From Euonymus europaeus (lineage: Eukaryota; Streptophyta; Magnoliopsida; Celastrales; Celastraceae): a DNA stretch of 64,000 bases. A program made the translations under genes and the position numbers. The notes beneath the pieces are model-generated. The model was not told the DNA's origin. It saw only the letters and a list, made by a program, of their open reading frames with translations, and made no database searches. The DNA lies in assembly GCA_963580455.1 (NCBI GenBank), contig OY756972.1, forward strand, positions 5,471,001 through 5,535,000, read 5' to 3'. Shown piece after piece: positions 24,400 to 37,552 of this stretch. The stretch's first letter is position 1, and the number at the start of each line of letters is the position of its first letter.

Positions 24400-25334
24400 G
24401 AACTCTAAAGGGTGAATAATTAATAAGAATAAAACCATAAAATCAAATAAATGTTTAATATATTAATAAGACAGTAGAATAATTAATTAGAATAGAAAAA
24501 TTAATAAAATAACTAGATATGAACTACCATATGTTTCTAAAATATGAGTTACATATCATTTTCCTGTTTTCTCTCATATCCATTTAAAATGTACACCTAA
24601 TTTTTGGATCACTTTTGGAGTTTAAAATTTATTTTTATAGAAAATATATTTTTGTTTGATCGATTTTATGAATCTAACGATATATTTTTTGTTTGAAAAA
24701 AATAAATAAAATGCAACCTGAAAAGTGTACTAAAATGTTTGGTATTTTATATCCAACGGTCTAGAGTTATCATGCACTTTTCATGTTGAATTTTATTTTT
24801 ATTTTGAATAAAAAATATATTATTGGATTTATAAAACCGATCAGAATACAAATATAATTTTTTTAATTTTTTCCCTTAAATTTCAAAAATTAATTACACA
24901 TGACAGAAAATATCCATATAAAAATATGCTTCCTTGATATAATTAAGACATTTGCGTACACTCTTTGGGACCCTCGGTTTGACAGTAACATTCCACCCAT
25001 TTGTGGCTGCTTAGTAGGACCAATCATTCCTTTCACGGACTGGCTTAGGTTAACCCAATTGCTTAGTGTTACTATTACACCACGCGTATAGTTAAGGGAT
25101 CAAAAATTATATTTAGTCATAATAATTCTGACATTTTGGATGTAAAAGTAAATTCAGATTCCGAACAATTGGAATAACAAAAAGACACCAATGAGATTCT
25201 GCTGGAACAAATTGTGTGGTTGTAAGGCGCTGAGGTCACAATTATACCAAAAGATGGCCATAATTTAAAAACCCTGTTTAGTTTTTATCCCTAGAGAGCT
25301 GTGTTAATTCTATCAAGGAGTGACAAAATTTTGT
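24400..25334. other. AT-rich spacer
   Basis: No gene, RNA or clear element recognised. Confidence 0.5.
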
Positions 25335-25640
25335 CATGTTCGGATGATCGATTTAATTAAATTAAATTTGAACATAAGATATATGTTCGAAATTCGGATT
25401 CAAACATAAAGATTTTTTCTGATTTAAAACCGAATTTGGGTCTAAATGCAAAAATTTTATCTGATTTAGCTGTCCGGACTCTAACCCTAATTGAGTTATT
25501 GTCTGATTTATTTATATAGATTTAAATCATTCGGATATGGTCAATTAAGTATGTCTAACAATACAAATTAATTCAGATCCGGATATGCAAATATCTCGTA
25601 AGCATCCTATATTTGTCTAACCCGGATCGACTCATCACCA
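25335..25640. repeat. Dispersed repeat family, copy 2
   Basis: Matches 15205-15500 over about 300 bases in the same orientation, with substitutions and small indels. Noncoding. It lacks the inverted second arm seen in copy 1. Confidence 0.6.
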
Positions 25641-27449
25641 ATATATTAACAGAGCATTTTCCTTGGACCCATATACTATTAAGCGAGACAGTTTAAGAAA
25701 AACCAAATCATGCCAGTTTGATGCGTCCACCGGAACCAAACAACTCAAAGCAAATAATATTGTCGATTTGAGTCGGCTAGGGAAGCACAAAAGTCTACAT
25801 ATTAAAATGTTCATGGCAGTCACCCAACCCAAATTATGATTGCATATGATGTAACAAATGACCAATAATCACAGCACATAAGTGCAGAGGAAGACCTTTG
25901 CTTTGGTTTACTGGGATGTTTTTTTCATACAAATTATGAAGTTGTTAGCTGCAAATGTGAGTGAGTATAATAATGCAAGCAATCAAAGTCATGGGGTTGC
26001 TAGCATGTCACTTTCCCTACGAGAGATGGTTCAAATAATCGAAACACAAAGTCATTGTTTAATATTGTGATGTTTCCTGATTTCTTAGAAACGTTTTTGT
26101 GATCAGATTGGACAACCATCAAACTTTATATATGTTACAACTGCACAAGTACTATTTGACCTCCTTTGAATTATTTAAACTTCTACATCTACTCATACTT
26201 ATCTAGGGACTAAAATTTAACATGGTATCGGAGTGAGCCCTAATGATATGGGACATTTTATGGTCTAACATGTTAAATTTTACTTATAGTGGCTCATAAA
26301 TTAGAAAGAGAGAGCACTGCATATATACACATAATTCATTCAAATTAGACGATGTAAAACTTTTATATTTTAGTACTCCTCACATTTATGCGCTAGACAA
26401 TTTGACCGTCCAACAAGTGCAACAAACGAACAACCCATGGCCCAAGAAAGGAGTGGAGGCGAGGTCGTCCAAGAACACATCACTAGGAGCCGCTTTAATA
26501 TCATGTTAAATTTGGTTTATAACAGTCTATACATTTTCCTTAAAAAACTTATTAGAGAGGAGACAACCACATATATGCATATACAATTCACCCAAACTAG
26601 ACGAGATGAGATTTATTTTTTTGACACCATCAATGGTTGATAGCTGGTGGTTATGTCGGTGATGGCTCTAGCTTAGGGTATGGCGGCGGCGGCGGCGTCG
26701 TATGAAGTTCAATTGGTGGTGGTGCTTAGTGTTGATTTGTTGAAGCACTACCCACAAAAGTCTTTACATTCAAGAAAAGAAAAAAAATGAGAAAGTGATG
26801 TGTGGCTAGGAAGTGGATGGACCCAATTCATGAGTTATAACTTTTGAGTTGAAATGAATCTCCCATCCATCTTTTGAAAAAGCTCATATTTAAGCCTATG
26901 TCATGTGGAAGCACCCGTGGTCCAAATTCTCAACATTAAGATCATAGTTCATAATGGCTGGAGGCTATGCTTGGGCCCTTGAACAGGATTTATGTACAAT
27001 CTGAGCCCTACCATATGTTGCACCACTGAAAAGATGACGAATTTAGCTACTGTCCTGTAGGGTGAGGATAAGGATGAGGTCCCATTATATGAGTTTTGTA
27101 CCCCCGTTTGTCTTGTTGTTTTCAACGAAAGAAAGTTTTAGTAACCTCTTAACAAATAATCAGCTGTGTCACAAGCCAAATTGCTATAATATCCTATATT
27201 TCCAACTGTACAAAAAACAACTTTCCTGTTCAAGCAATTTTCTAACGTCAGGGGCACTAATTGTAATGCAGTGATATGAATGAAATTCACCAATATTGAA
27301 TATTATGCAATCCAAGTAAATAATCAAATCCCTTGATGTAATTTCATGAATCATTAACATCAATGGTAATTGGACATTTGATTGACATTTATCAGGGAAA
27401 AAAGTCCCTTATTTAGTTGATTTATTCTCATATTTAGTTGATTTTAAGT
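25641..27449. other. Gene-poor stretch
   Basis: Only short frames that resemble no family. Contains a (GGC)n run near 26681-26700. Phrases around 26190-26310 and 26490-26570 read like diverged copies of a common plant repeat, but no ends were found. Confidence 0.5.
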
Positions 27450-27620
27450 AGGTAAAATCTCAAACTCATCCCCACACCCTTTACGGAAATTAGTCAAACT
27501 CAATTTTCTTTTCTTTTTTTTAATAAAAGATGACGGTGCCTCACAGATTAGCCAAACTCATAAAATAGTGAGATTGGCTAAATCTCCACGAGGGAGAATG
27601 AGTTTTGACATTTTAAAAAC
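27450..27620. mobile_element. Probable small MITE
   Basis: The left end AAAATCTCAAACTCATCCCC is nearly the reverse complement of the right end (GGGAGAATGAGTTTTGACATTTT). The element is about 170 bases, AT-rich, without coding capacity. Target duplication not resolved. Confidence 0.5.
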
Positions 27621-29000
27621 TATTTTACTCTTTATTAAGTAATTACAGTTAAAATTCTTAACACTTATGCTCACTCCTCATTTTATGTCAAATATGAGAA
27701 TGCTCATTTCACACTTATCTAGCGCTTGCCTCATGCTCACACTCACACTATTGAATTTAGCAATCAGACGCCCAATAAGGAGACTTAAAAGACATGCAGA
27801 TGATCAACAATAAAATTAGTTTGCAGAAGGCAATATTAACATATTTTATTTTCCCGTTGAGAGCCACGAACATCAGGCATGCACAATATACTATATACAT
27901 AATCACATAATATTCCCATAATACGAGGATAAATAAGCAACTTAATAAACTTGATCAATTATTTTTATATTTGGGCTTGAGGTAAGAATTTTTACAATTG
28001 GGCATACCAGGTTCAAGAACAATGGATCTAGTTCTAAGCGTAGGCCACCAATGTACAAAGAAAGCAGATTCGTGAATAGAGCGCATAAAAAATCTTATAA
28101 TTAAAGTACAAAGAGATTTGAGAACCATGTGCAATATGGATATGATTTAGTCGAGGATGGAGTACAAATTATATTAGTGCAATTTCCAAGTATCTGCATC
28201 ATCTAATATATAAAGAGATAGGGCCAGTGTTCCACAATCAAGTGCTTCTTTCAAGGAACAAAGACACAGGGGCACTGAAGCACTTTTACTGTTTGTAGGA
28301 ATAGAGTTTAAAAGCCAAAAGAAATCAAAAATGTTCAAATTAATGTGACTGAGATTTCAAAAAAGTTACAAGTCTGCAAAGAGAGTCATTCCTCACTCTT
28401 TTTTCTTTTCAAACTGCATAATGGAAAATCACTGTTTAAATACTTTGTTAATTCAAAGACTATTCTGTCAACAGAATGATAATTTGCTCGGAAATTATGA
28501 CTTTCTACAGCACCCGGGTTCAATCAAACTTTTAGTCTAATATCTCTGTTAACTCTAAAGGAAGACACCCATAAAATAAACAATAGAAAATAGAAAAAAA
28601 ACACTACAGAAGAACTAAAATCATACCATGTCATCCATTTTTTGAGTCCCCCTGTAGTGCAACCTCCCTCAGTACAGGGCTTCATTCCTAGAGTTCTGTC
28701 ATTGATATGAGTAAATGATTACAACGACAAAAGCCAAGATGTTTAAATATTACTCTTAAGCTGATGCATAGGCCAACAAGAAAACTTAAAATACCTTTCG
28801 GTAGGAAACTCCAGTTTATGGGCTGAGAATGTACTTGTCTTTGGAGATATATTGATTCCTATTCCTGCTTCTGATGTTTCCAGTTCACTTTTATACTTAG
28901 AAATTACATCCAATAGCAAGTCATACAATTTCCACAGCAGAAATTTCAAAGTTACCAGAAATGCTCCATGGGCATGGCTAAACAATTAAAGACTGCTTAC
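27621..29000. other. AT-rich spacer and 3' flank of the ACBP3-like locus
   Basis: No gene recognised. A minus-strand open frame at 28743-28985 could include the missing last exon of the ACBP3-like locus but shows no family motif. Confidence 0.4.
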
Positions 29001-30557
29001 AGCTGGATTCTCTTCCATCCATCCAGGAACTTGTTCTGAAAGATGCTCCATATACTACTCCATTGCTGTCTCTGGACTCATGTTCCCAAGCCTTTGCCAA
29101 GCATTCTTTGCACAATGCAACCAGTGGTCTCCATCACTCACACATCGCAGCCCTCAACCCTGTTATTGTTACTAACTACTAAATTAGACATTGCAATTTG
29201 GAATGGTTAGGTTTACCAGATTAAGTTTTCATTCTTGGTTGGATACAATTCTTCTCGTGGGTAAACTAGTAAATGAGTAGCAAGCCTTTTGATTTGTCAT
29301 CTATAGTTGAATCATGATGAATATAAAACGTCAGGGATTAGATGGAGTGCGGATTGAAGAGATGGTATTGTATGACACTAGCTCCTCGGCTTCACAGCCA
29401 TGGTATGATTAAACACATTCAGGAAACTACATAGACCTTTGGTTCCAATTGCAATCAATCATATATGTTTCCAGGTGCCTTTGTTTTCATGTTTGTTTGT
29501 TACAAATCAAAGCCAGGGACTTTAGCAGTTAAAAATTGCACTGTAATTGCTTTGTGTCAATGTACAACAATTTGTCTTTTTCGGAACTTCACAGTTACTG
29601 AATTTCAAGCTGCATTATAGTAATTCCTATTTCGTTTTCTTGTTTGTTCTATCATGCTAGTGACCCCATTTTCCAACAAAATAGCTTTAGGATATAGATA
29701 TATTTATAGCTCCATTGTAGTAATTCTCACCCAACGACGAATTGTGCAACATTTTCCTTTCAGCTTTTCATTCAAGAAAAACAAAAGACCATCAAATCAG
29801 TAAATAAGCAGAGATTTTAGGCAGAGAAAATTTTGATACCACTTAGAACGCTCAGAGACCTTAAAGCCATAGGCTGTGGCTCATGGCAAGTTCCTTCAGT
29901 AGCTATCTTGTGAAGCCCATACATCTCCATCTCCACATCGCTCCCTAAGTGTGCCAATCTGCCGTCCTTATCCTCCGTCTCAACAAACTTAGCGCCTCCC
30001 GTGAAAACCTTCTCTAACTCGCTTTTCTCAATCCCCTCCCAATCGTCGTCGTCAATCTCAATCTCCTTCTCTTCATTGTTATTTCCTTCATTGTCACTCT
30101 CCGCAACCTCAGCCTCCTCAGAAGTTTGAATAACATCGCTGTCGTGCTCTAATTTAATCGCAGTTGCATCTACTTCAATGGTTTTGTCAATTAGGTAATC
30201 TGTTTCAGGGTCGATTTCTCCGGTTTCGTCTACCGTTGCCTGTTCCGAAGGATAGATTATCTGTTCCTGGATTTGATGTAGCTGGAGATGTTCTTCATCG
30301 AAACGATCAACCTTATCGACAGGCTCATTCAAAATTTCACTTTTATTCTCACTTTCAAGACACTGAACCGTCTGCTTCTGGTTGTAGTAGTGTAATTCCT
30401 CCATAATTATTTCTTCACAAACAGCTTTATTGGATAATTTCAACTTCGAATCATCGAACGAATCTCTCGACATAGCCATGGACACAAGTTTGGCAACCAA
30501 AAAGGAGAACAAAACAGCTGCAAAAGCTGTCAGAAAGAGCTCTTGAGAAAGCTCCAT
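29001..30557 (-). pseudogene. ACBP3: ACBP3-like acyl-CoA-binding protein, disrupted
   Basis: The first exon (from 30557 downward) encodes an N-terminal membrane segment (MELSQELFLTAFAAVLFSFL), a long acidic linker and the start of the acyl-CoA-binding domain (DDDDWEGIEKSELEKVF, YGLHKIATEG, PQPMAL), as in plant ACBP3 proteins. A further domain exon lies at 29105-29001 (NAWQRLGNMSPETAME, then HLSEQVPGWM). Three defects are visible. One A appears to be missing near 29860-29862, shifting the frame so that the ORF stops at 29817. The expected donor after the AAG-TGG codons (about 29838) reads poorly. An in-frame TAG at 29055-29057 stands where relatives have Gln before Tyr. As read, only a 246-residue product lacking most of the binding domain is possible. 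Intact ACBP3 proteins bind acyl-CoA and phospholipids in the secretory path. The alternative is an unusual splice form. Confidence 0.75.
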
Positions 30558-30727
30558 GACCTTCCAATAATCAAAACTCAAAACCAAAGAAAGATCAGAG
30601 AGACAGAGAGAGAGATGATGGAAGTGGTTCTTGTGATTAAAATGATGATTTTTGACATAAATTACAAGAGATTACAGAGGTTAATAAATAGGATGAAGCA
30701 TAAGGAAGGAGAGTTCTATGGGGGAAA

Positions 30728-31072
30728 GTATATTACTAAATTTGCATACAAGAGCAAAGCATATTCTCTTTTTACTTTAGACATGGCAAGGGTGACAAGA
30801 ACCAAAAAAAAATTCTTGGTACGTTATGCCTGTTCCGTACAAAAAAAAATGAATGTGTTAAAATAAACTATTTAGGCTGTGTATCAAATTATTAATAAGG
30901 ATATTTAAAAAAATTTAATAATCATACATAAAAAATAAGTTAAAAATTATAATAAAAGACCCGTAAGTGTTTTGAATTTCCATACAGTAGTTTCCTACTC
31001 AAATTTAGGAGCGGGAGCCCAGAAAGCCTAGTATATTACTATATTTGCATACAAGAGCAAAGCATATTCTCT
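30728..31072. repeat. Direct repeat pair, about 40 bp
   Basis: The phrase TTTGCATACAAGAGCAAAGC plus flanks, ending CATATTCTCT, occurs near 30728-30768 and again near 31031-31072, about 300 bases apart in the same orientation. Confidence 0.8.
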
Positions 31073-31432
31073 AAGATCAAAGGGTCCGCTCAGCGACTAG
31101 TTCTCTAAGATCATAAATTATGAAAAGTAAACTTCATCAGGCAAATCAATCTTCCAATAAGAAAAATAATTTTCCAGTAAACAAAAACCACACATTCAGA
31201 GTTGCAGTCGCTTGCAGATGAAGAAAAATGACAAAAGGAAGCATAAAAGGACAAGAATAGTGAGAGTGAACAAGAAAATCAAGAACAAAGACATCCGAGA
31301 TTCCAACATTGATTTTACAAAGGAAATCAGCATTTTCAACACTTGTGACAGAAAATATCAGAGCATAAATACTTATCTCTCACAAGTTGCGAACCAATAA
31401 TAATGCCTTTCTTATTTCAAATTAGTCTGGTA
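31073..31432. other. AT-rich spacer
   Basis: No gene recognised. A lysine-rich frame of 62 codons at 31212-31400 has no family features. Confidence 0.5.
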
Positions 31433-32004
31433 CAAAGATCATATCATAATGACCGTTGGAGACATTAGTCTTCGTGTATATAATATATTTGATTCTTCTT
31501 TCCATTGAGATGCTAAGTGTATGTTGGATAGAAGGAAAAATTTTATAGCGTATAAACTGTCAATTTACTATTAAGAGTATGTAAAATAATTTAATAATGA
31601 AATAAAAGTTGTCGAATATAGGTCTTGTTGGAAAGAAAAATACCCATTGAATTCGAATATGTAATTTTTTTTTCTCTCAAAAATCTAACATATTTTGAGA
31701 GAAAAAAGGCAAATGTGTTCAAAGATCCAATCATAATGACCGTTGGAGACATTAGCCTTCGTGTATATAATATATTTGATTCTTTTTTCCATTGAGATGC
31801 TAAGTGTCCGTTGGATTGAGGAAAAATTTGTATAGCGTATAACCTGTCAATTTACTATTAGGAGTATGTAAAATAATTTAATAATGAAATAAAAGCTATC
31901 AAATATGGGTCTTGTTGGAAAGAGAAATACCCATTGAATTCGAATATGTAATTTTTTTTTCTCGAAAATCTAACATATTTTGAGAGAAAAAAGGCAAATG
32001 TGTG
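31433..32004. repeat. Tandem duplication, 287-bp unit
   Basis: Copy 1 (31433-31719) and copy 2 (31720-32004) follow one another directly and are nearly identical (for example ATAATGACCGTTGGAGACAT in both). They differ by scattered substitutions and a few single-base indels. No coding capacity. Confidence 0.92.
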
Positions 32005-32836
32005 AGAGAATATGAAAAATAAAAGAAATTGGAAAAAAATTAGTATATGACTGATGTGATTGTTAACCGATAAAATTAAGTTTATAAATTAAGCTCACAT
32101 AACCTCTACCGAAAGGACACTACATAAGTTAAATGAGAATACATTCAGCACTTATGCTCTCAGTCTCCTTTCTTTTTCTCATCTCTGCCTCTTCTTTTTC
32201 TAAGCTTCTTAATCTCTACAACATAAATTAACAATTACCAAATCATATCAATCTCCGTTGCTTACTGTCTAAACAGAACCAGTTGCAACTAGAGGGTGAC
32301 AATCGTTTAATTTGCAAGGATACCAGTTGCTTATTGTCTGAACAGAGCCGTATTCCCATCTCTTAAAACTTTGTATTTCTTACCGACAATAAATAGAGAA
32401 ATTCAAATTCTACTTACTAATCACATTTACCTTACAGTTTTCCTTCATTAAAAAAAAGTCCTAAAATGTTTGTTGAAAAGAAATCAAATGGTAGCCAAGC
32501 AAAAAATCACACAAATGACGGATTAATATACTAATCCTAAAGCTTTGCTTGGTGGTAAATCATTAAGATAAACTTTAAACAAAAAACAAAGGGTGTTGGT
32601 GGCTTCGATTTCTACGGGCTAACTAGAGTCCATCCCATGGATCAAGGCGTGATAATTATCGGAAAACAAGGCATGTGTCGGATGGTTTCTCACAGAATGA
32701 ATAAATAAATAAATAAAGCAGTTGATCAATTCATTTATAGGGATAGAGGCGCACCGATTGAACACTTTCCTGGAAAGTTGAAATTTGTTTTGGGAGACCT
32801 CAGATCCATCACGCTATCCAGAATTCCTTCGCCGTA
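32005..32836. other. Spacer and Mpv17-like gene promoter/leader
   Basis: No additional gene seen. The ATAA tetranucleotide run near 32700-32716 and the last 80 bases form the likely leader of the gene beginning at 32837. Confidence 0.4.
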
Positions 32837-35631
32837 ATGAGCAGATACTCGATCGCAAACATCAGCAAACGCTGTCTCCGGCGAATTTCGGAGATGCGAT
32901 TATCCAGCGATGCTATTGCTTCCGCTGACGAACTTTTCCTTGGTAACAAACAACAATGGAGATCCGTTACTAATTCTGCTTCCAAAACCAAATATCCGAA
33001 ATCCTATCTACCATATCATTCAAACAAGTTTTCGACAGCATCGTCACCTCCAATAAGTAAGGGATTGCTCGGGTGGTACTTGAGCAAGCTCGATTCGCAC
33101 CCGCTTATTACAAAAAGCGTCACTTCTTCGATTATTTACGCGGCTGCTGATTTCACCTCTCAGAAGGTGAAACTGCGAAACCTTAGATCTTCTTATTTCC
33201 CTGATTTTATTAACCGCAATTTATCGTACCTGAAAGCAGTTCAACTCATTATTTGATTCAAACGTGATTATGTAGTTCAAGGTAGCAATCACCTTTAAAT
33301 TCGATCTACTGTACTTGCATGGTGGTGTGATAGGGGTGCAACATAAAAGTAATAGCTTCAATTCTTGAAAATACTCTTCACATTGTATGAGGATGACCCT
33401 ATGATAGAGTAAAGTCTATAGATCTGACTCTTCCCGACCCCACCCACTACGAGCCCATGGCCTTGTGCACGGTGTTGTTTACTATTGTGCAAAATGTATT
33501 TGAATATGCTGTGGAAGTACATGCAATGTTATAAAATGAGGCTGAGGGAGAATATTGCATATTTAGGAGTCGATGTTTGGGGTGCAGAGGTTGCCAAGTT
33601 TCACCTGCAAACTATATGAGTGCTTTTTTTTTTCTTTAGAGATTAAACATACACTTATTTTAACCAATTGCGCAGCTTAATTTCTATTGGGTGACTAGGC
33701 CTTCTTTGACATTCAATGAAACTGGGGTTGCCCCTCTGAACCCCTCTTTGACAAAAAATTATGAGTGAAAAACCCTTCGGAATAGTTCTGAACACCTCAT
33801 TTTGAGGGGTTCAAGGATGTCCATCATTTAATAAAGACATTATAGTAATTTCATTGAATGCTACTAGTTTCCCAAATAATGATTTATACTAAAAAATCCA
33901 ACCCCTCCCAACCCAACATCTTCCAACCACTCCTTGTAAAATATCAAGCACAGTTTGCTAAATATAGAGGATGGATTTAATCCCCCGGAAAACAAAATTC
34001 ATCAAATGTGTATGTTATTTATTTGGTCCTAGGACCTGTGGTTGAATACATGGCAAGACTTTACACTTCAGTCTATTTACTTGATGTTGCTCTGGGTTTT
34101 TGATTCATCACAAGTTTATATTATTTATTTATTTTGCTGAAGAGGAAGCTAACGTAGCACCTACCTATTACAATTAATTTATCACGGTTGATTATTGAGT
34201 CTGCTCTCCCTCTCACTATCCCACTCACTTTCCCCCTTCCTCCTCTCTACCCTTCTTCACCATTTGACAAATATCTTCTTTGCCCTGCACGTTGTTGAAT
34301 TTTGTAGATGTTTTCAGATCTGAAATTTTCTTGGATTAAAAAGTTGACTCCTTTTTACCACCAAAACATAATTGATGCCTGCTTTTTTGATCGGGCTGTG
34401 TGTGGAGGCTCTTAATAACCTAAAATAATTGATGTTCATAACTTTAACGTATCTTGTTATGTACAATTGTAATATGTGTTGTTGAATATGTTACAGATGA
34501 TTGCTTCGCCATCCTCGTATGACTCGACAAGGACATTGCGCATGGCTGGATTCGGGTTGCTAATATTAGGGCCATCACAGCATCTGTGGTTTAATTTTTT
34601 ATCGAAAATTTTGCCAAAACGGGGTACTTGGACAACCGTGAAGAAAATCCTGATGGGACAGACCATCTTTGGACCTATAATCAACTCCATTTTCTTCTCC
34701 TATAGTGCAGTTTTACAAGGTGAACAAAAATTCGCATTCATTTATGAATAATGATGCTGCATCTTCTATCATTCTATATATTTTGCCCGATAGATCGAGT
34801 ATTAATTACGCTGGGCAGGATCACTGCATCTTTTCATGTGGTCTCAGCACACATTGTTCTAGTCATCATGGACATATTGGAGGATCATTTTTATTAACAT
34901 AAGTAGCTTCTTTTTTCTTGGAGTCAGTTCGGCTCTATGCCATCCATTGCCTTTGCTTGAATTAGGCCGTAGCTTACGTATAACTGTATAAGCCATCTCT
35001 CTGCCATGGCCTAGCTGTTTTGGTGGCTGATGCGCTCTTAACTAGCTTTGGGTTTAAAACAATTCAGTTGATTAATGTTACATCATGTGCCCTATTTTTC
35101 ACGTTAGTCGTTTAATTGGCCAGCTAAATCTCAGACACTATAGTCGTGATCGCGACAATTGGTAATATAGTTTGTCAGATCAAATTACTGATGGCTTACT
35201 GCATATTAATATGTTCACTGAAACATTGAGTTTATAGCTTGTGTGAGAAACTTGCTTCTATTTTAAATTTCTACCTGAGATATGATTTAAAAAGCCACTT
35301 TCAGGGGAAAGCGGTGATCAAATTGTTGCAAGATTGAAGCGTGACCTTCGCCCAACACTGATAAACGGCCTCTTATACTGGCCGATGTGTGATTTTGTTA
35401 CATTCAAGTTTGTGCCTGTACATCTGCAGGTACGTCTCTCTGCTCATTTCCTAGTCTGTCAAATTAGTTAATAATGGTCCACGGTTTGATTTACAGACTT
35501 CATCTTCAATTTGGTACTAATAAATATTTGGTAATGTTTACTTGCAGCCACTAGTGAACAGTTCCTTCGCATACTTATGGACAATTTATCTGACACACAT
35601 GGCAAACTTAAAGAAAGTCGGCAACAATTAG
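32837..35631 (+). CDS. Mpv17/PMP22-family membrane protein
   Basis: Four exons (32837-33166, 34497-34719, 35305-35429, 35548-35631; intron phases 0, 1 and 0) encode 253 residues. The first 75 residues are basic and Ser-rich (MSRYSIANISKRCLRRISEM), like an organelle-targeting sequence. The conserved core follows: GWYLSKLDSHPLITKSVTS, then WFNFLSKILPKRG, KILMGQTIFGPI, RLKRDLRPTL, YWPMCDFVTFKFVPVHLQPL and WTIYLTHMA. Family members have about four membrane spans in the inner mitochondrial or peroxisomal membrane and are linked to small-molecule passage. The order of blocks fits Arabidopsis At2g14860. The large first intron (about 1.3 kb) has no recognised gene. Translation through the intron would stop soon after 33166, which supports the splice. 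Confidence 0.9.
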
Positions 35632-36898
35632 TATTTCCTTTTACTGTCATCATGATACCCTGTTTGATTAATTAGAGCAGAGTAGAGAAGGGAAGAGAAT
35701 TTGACCCATAGGAGAGGAGAAACTGAGAAAGTTGATAAATATAAGAGTAGAGAAGATAAGAGAATTTGGCTCTTTTTTTGATTGATTAGAGTGCATGAGA
35801 AGAGAAGTTGATGTATAAATAGCAAACCATTTCATGACCTATACATGCATCAATTCAAGCTCAACATAAGAAAAACCATCCTTAAAAGCTCTACCTTAAA
35901 TAAAAAATTTCCAAATCTAAATGGCAATAGATTCAAAATCAGTACTAATGCAATTGGATAAACTTAGAATTGGATCTAAATAGCAACAGATTCAAGAATA
36001 TAAGCTAAAATGTACTTGTACTGAGTGTAGGTACTGAGAACATATTCAAAATCCTCAAGTAAGGGGACAAAAACGAAATCAATCATGCCCAACAGCGAAC
36101 GAAACGGCTAAATGAAACTAGTGACGTTACAAACAAAATCAGCTGTGACCCAACAGCGAACACCATCGGGCCGGTGAGACAAAATCAACGGTGACAGTAC
36201 AACGACAGAAACGGCCGGTGGGGATATCAGAAGAGAGTCGCCTGGTAAGGGGACAGATTGATTGGTTGGAGTGAAGGGAGAGTAGATCGCACGGTGGGAT
36301 TAGGGTACACAGAATTGGGAGTGGGGTATGGGGGGAGGAGAGAGAGTAACGAACGGTGAGATAGATTTAGAGGTGGTTATTTGTGTTTCAAAGTGGTTTT
36401 CCAATCTCAAAGCTGAAAAGTTATGACATAGAGTGCTAGTTGTAGAAATATTATGAAACATAATCTAAAGTGAGAAATAACTAATTTCAAGGTGCGAGTT
36501 TTAGAGAAAACTCTTGATTTGTAAGGATATGAACACAAAATAATGAAAATAACACAACCTTCCGTAGTAATCACCACTACGAGATAAAATGGTGGAACAA
36601 TCGTTTATAATCACTCATCCAAACTCCAAATACACCCAGTATATAATCAGTCACTCTTTCGTTGCAAACACTCTATGCAGGAATTCACTCTCTCTGCAGG
36701 TATTACTCCCTTTCTGTAAAAACTATCTGCAATAATTCTTTCTTGCCCTTGTTGTGTTATGTGTTCTTATTCATAGGAGAAAACTTCAACCCTTGTATTT
36801 ATTATTATGTTGTCCAAATCTTTACAAAAATACGCCTGCATCTTAAGTGTTTGACTAGCCAAAATCCATTATTTTCCACAAGTATAGTTTTCATGCAT
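35632..36898. other. Intergenic, between the Mpv17-like gene and the MULE
   Basis: Includes a GC-richer block at about 36050-36370 with repeated CAACAGCGAAC phrases, possibly a transposon terminus. No gene recognised. Confidence 0.4.
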
Positions 36899-37470
36899 TT
36901 ATAAAATGGGTGCATCTATGTGCACATACGTTTTTACTAAGTGCACAAAAAGTACAATACGTCAAATCGTCAATTATTACTATAAGGTACGCATGGAGTA
37001 AATTGTCGATAGTCCAAATAGGTATTGGAATTCGTGCTTTATATTTTTATTTTTTTAGGGTGCATGTACGTGGCTTTTACTTTTTAGTAAAAGTACATTC
37101 CATGAGATTTGTCATTTTATTGACTATTCCCATTCTTGAAAGCTACGTAGCCAATTACATGGCATGGCCGTGAATAAACCGCTATTAGCCGGTAATTGCG
37201 GAGAGTTGTCTCCTTCGCTTTGTGTACATATCAACAGCTCCTTTTCAAATTCAAATTCAAATTCCTCCCTATTTACAAAGCATGCGTGACTATAACACAC
37301 TTTCTCTAACCCTATACAAAGCATGTGTGTTTGCTATACTATAAAGCATGCGTGTTTGCTATCGGTTGGCTATACATAAAATAGGTATCATGAAATATTC
37401 TATGACCGTTTGCTATACATTTAGCCGTTAATTATAACTAAGCCTTCAATAACGGTTGGATTATTCAAGC

Positions 37471-37478
37471 TATAAATA
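37471..37478 (+). promoter_or_regulatory. TATA box of the MULE transposase gene
   Basis: TATAAATA followed by GG lies 82 bases before the proposed start codon at 37553, consistent with a plant core promoter and a short leader containing CT-rich sequence. Confidence 0.65.
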
Positions 37479-37552
37479 GGACACAATATCACACTATCAA
37501 TTCTCACTTCTCAATCTCAATTCTCAAACACACTTTCTCTAACCTTGCGGAT

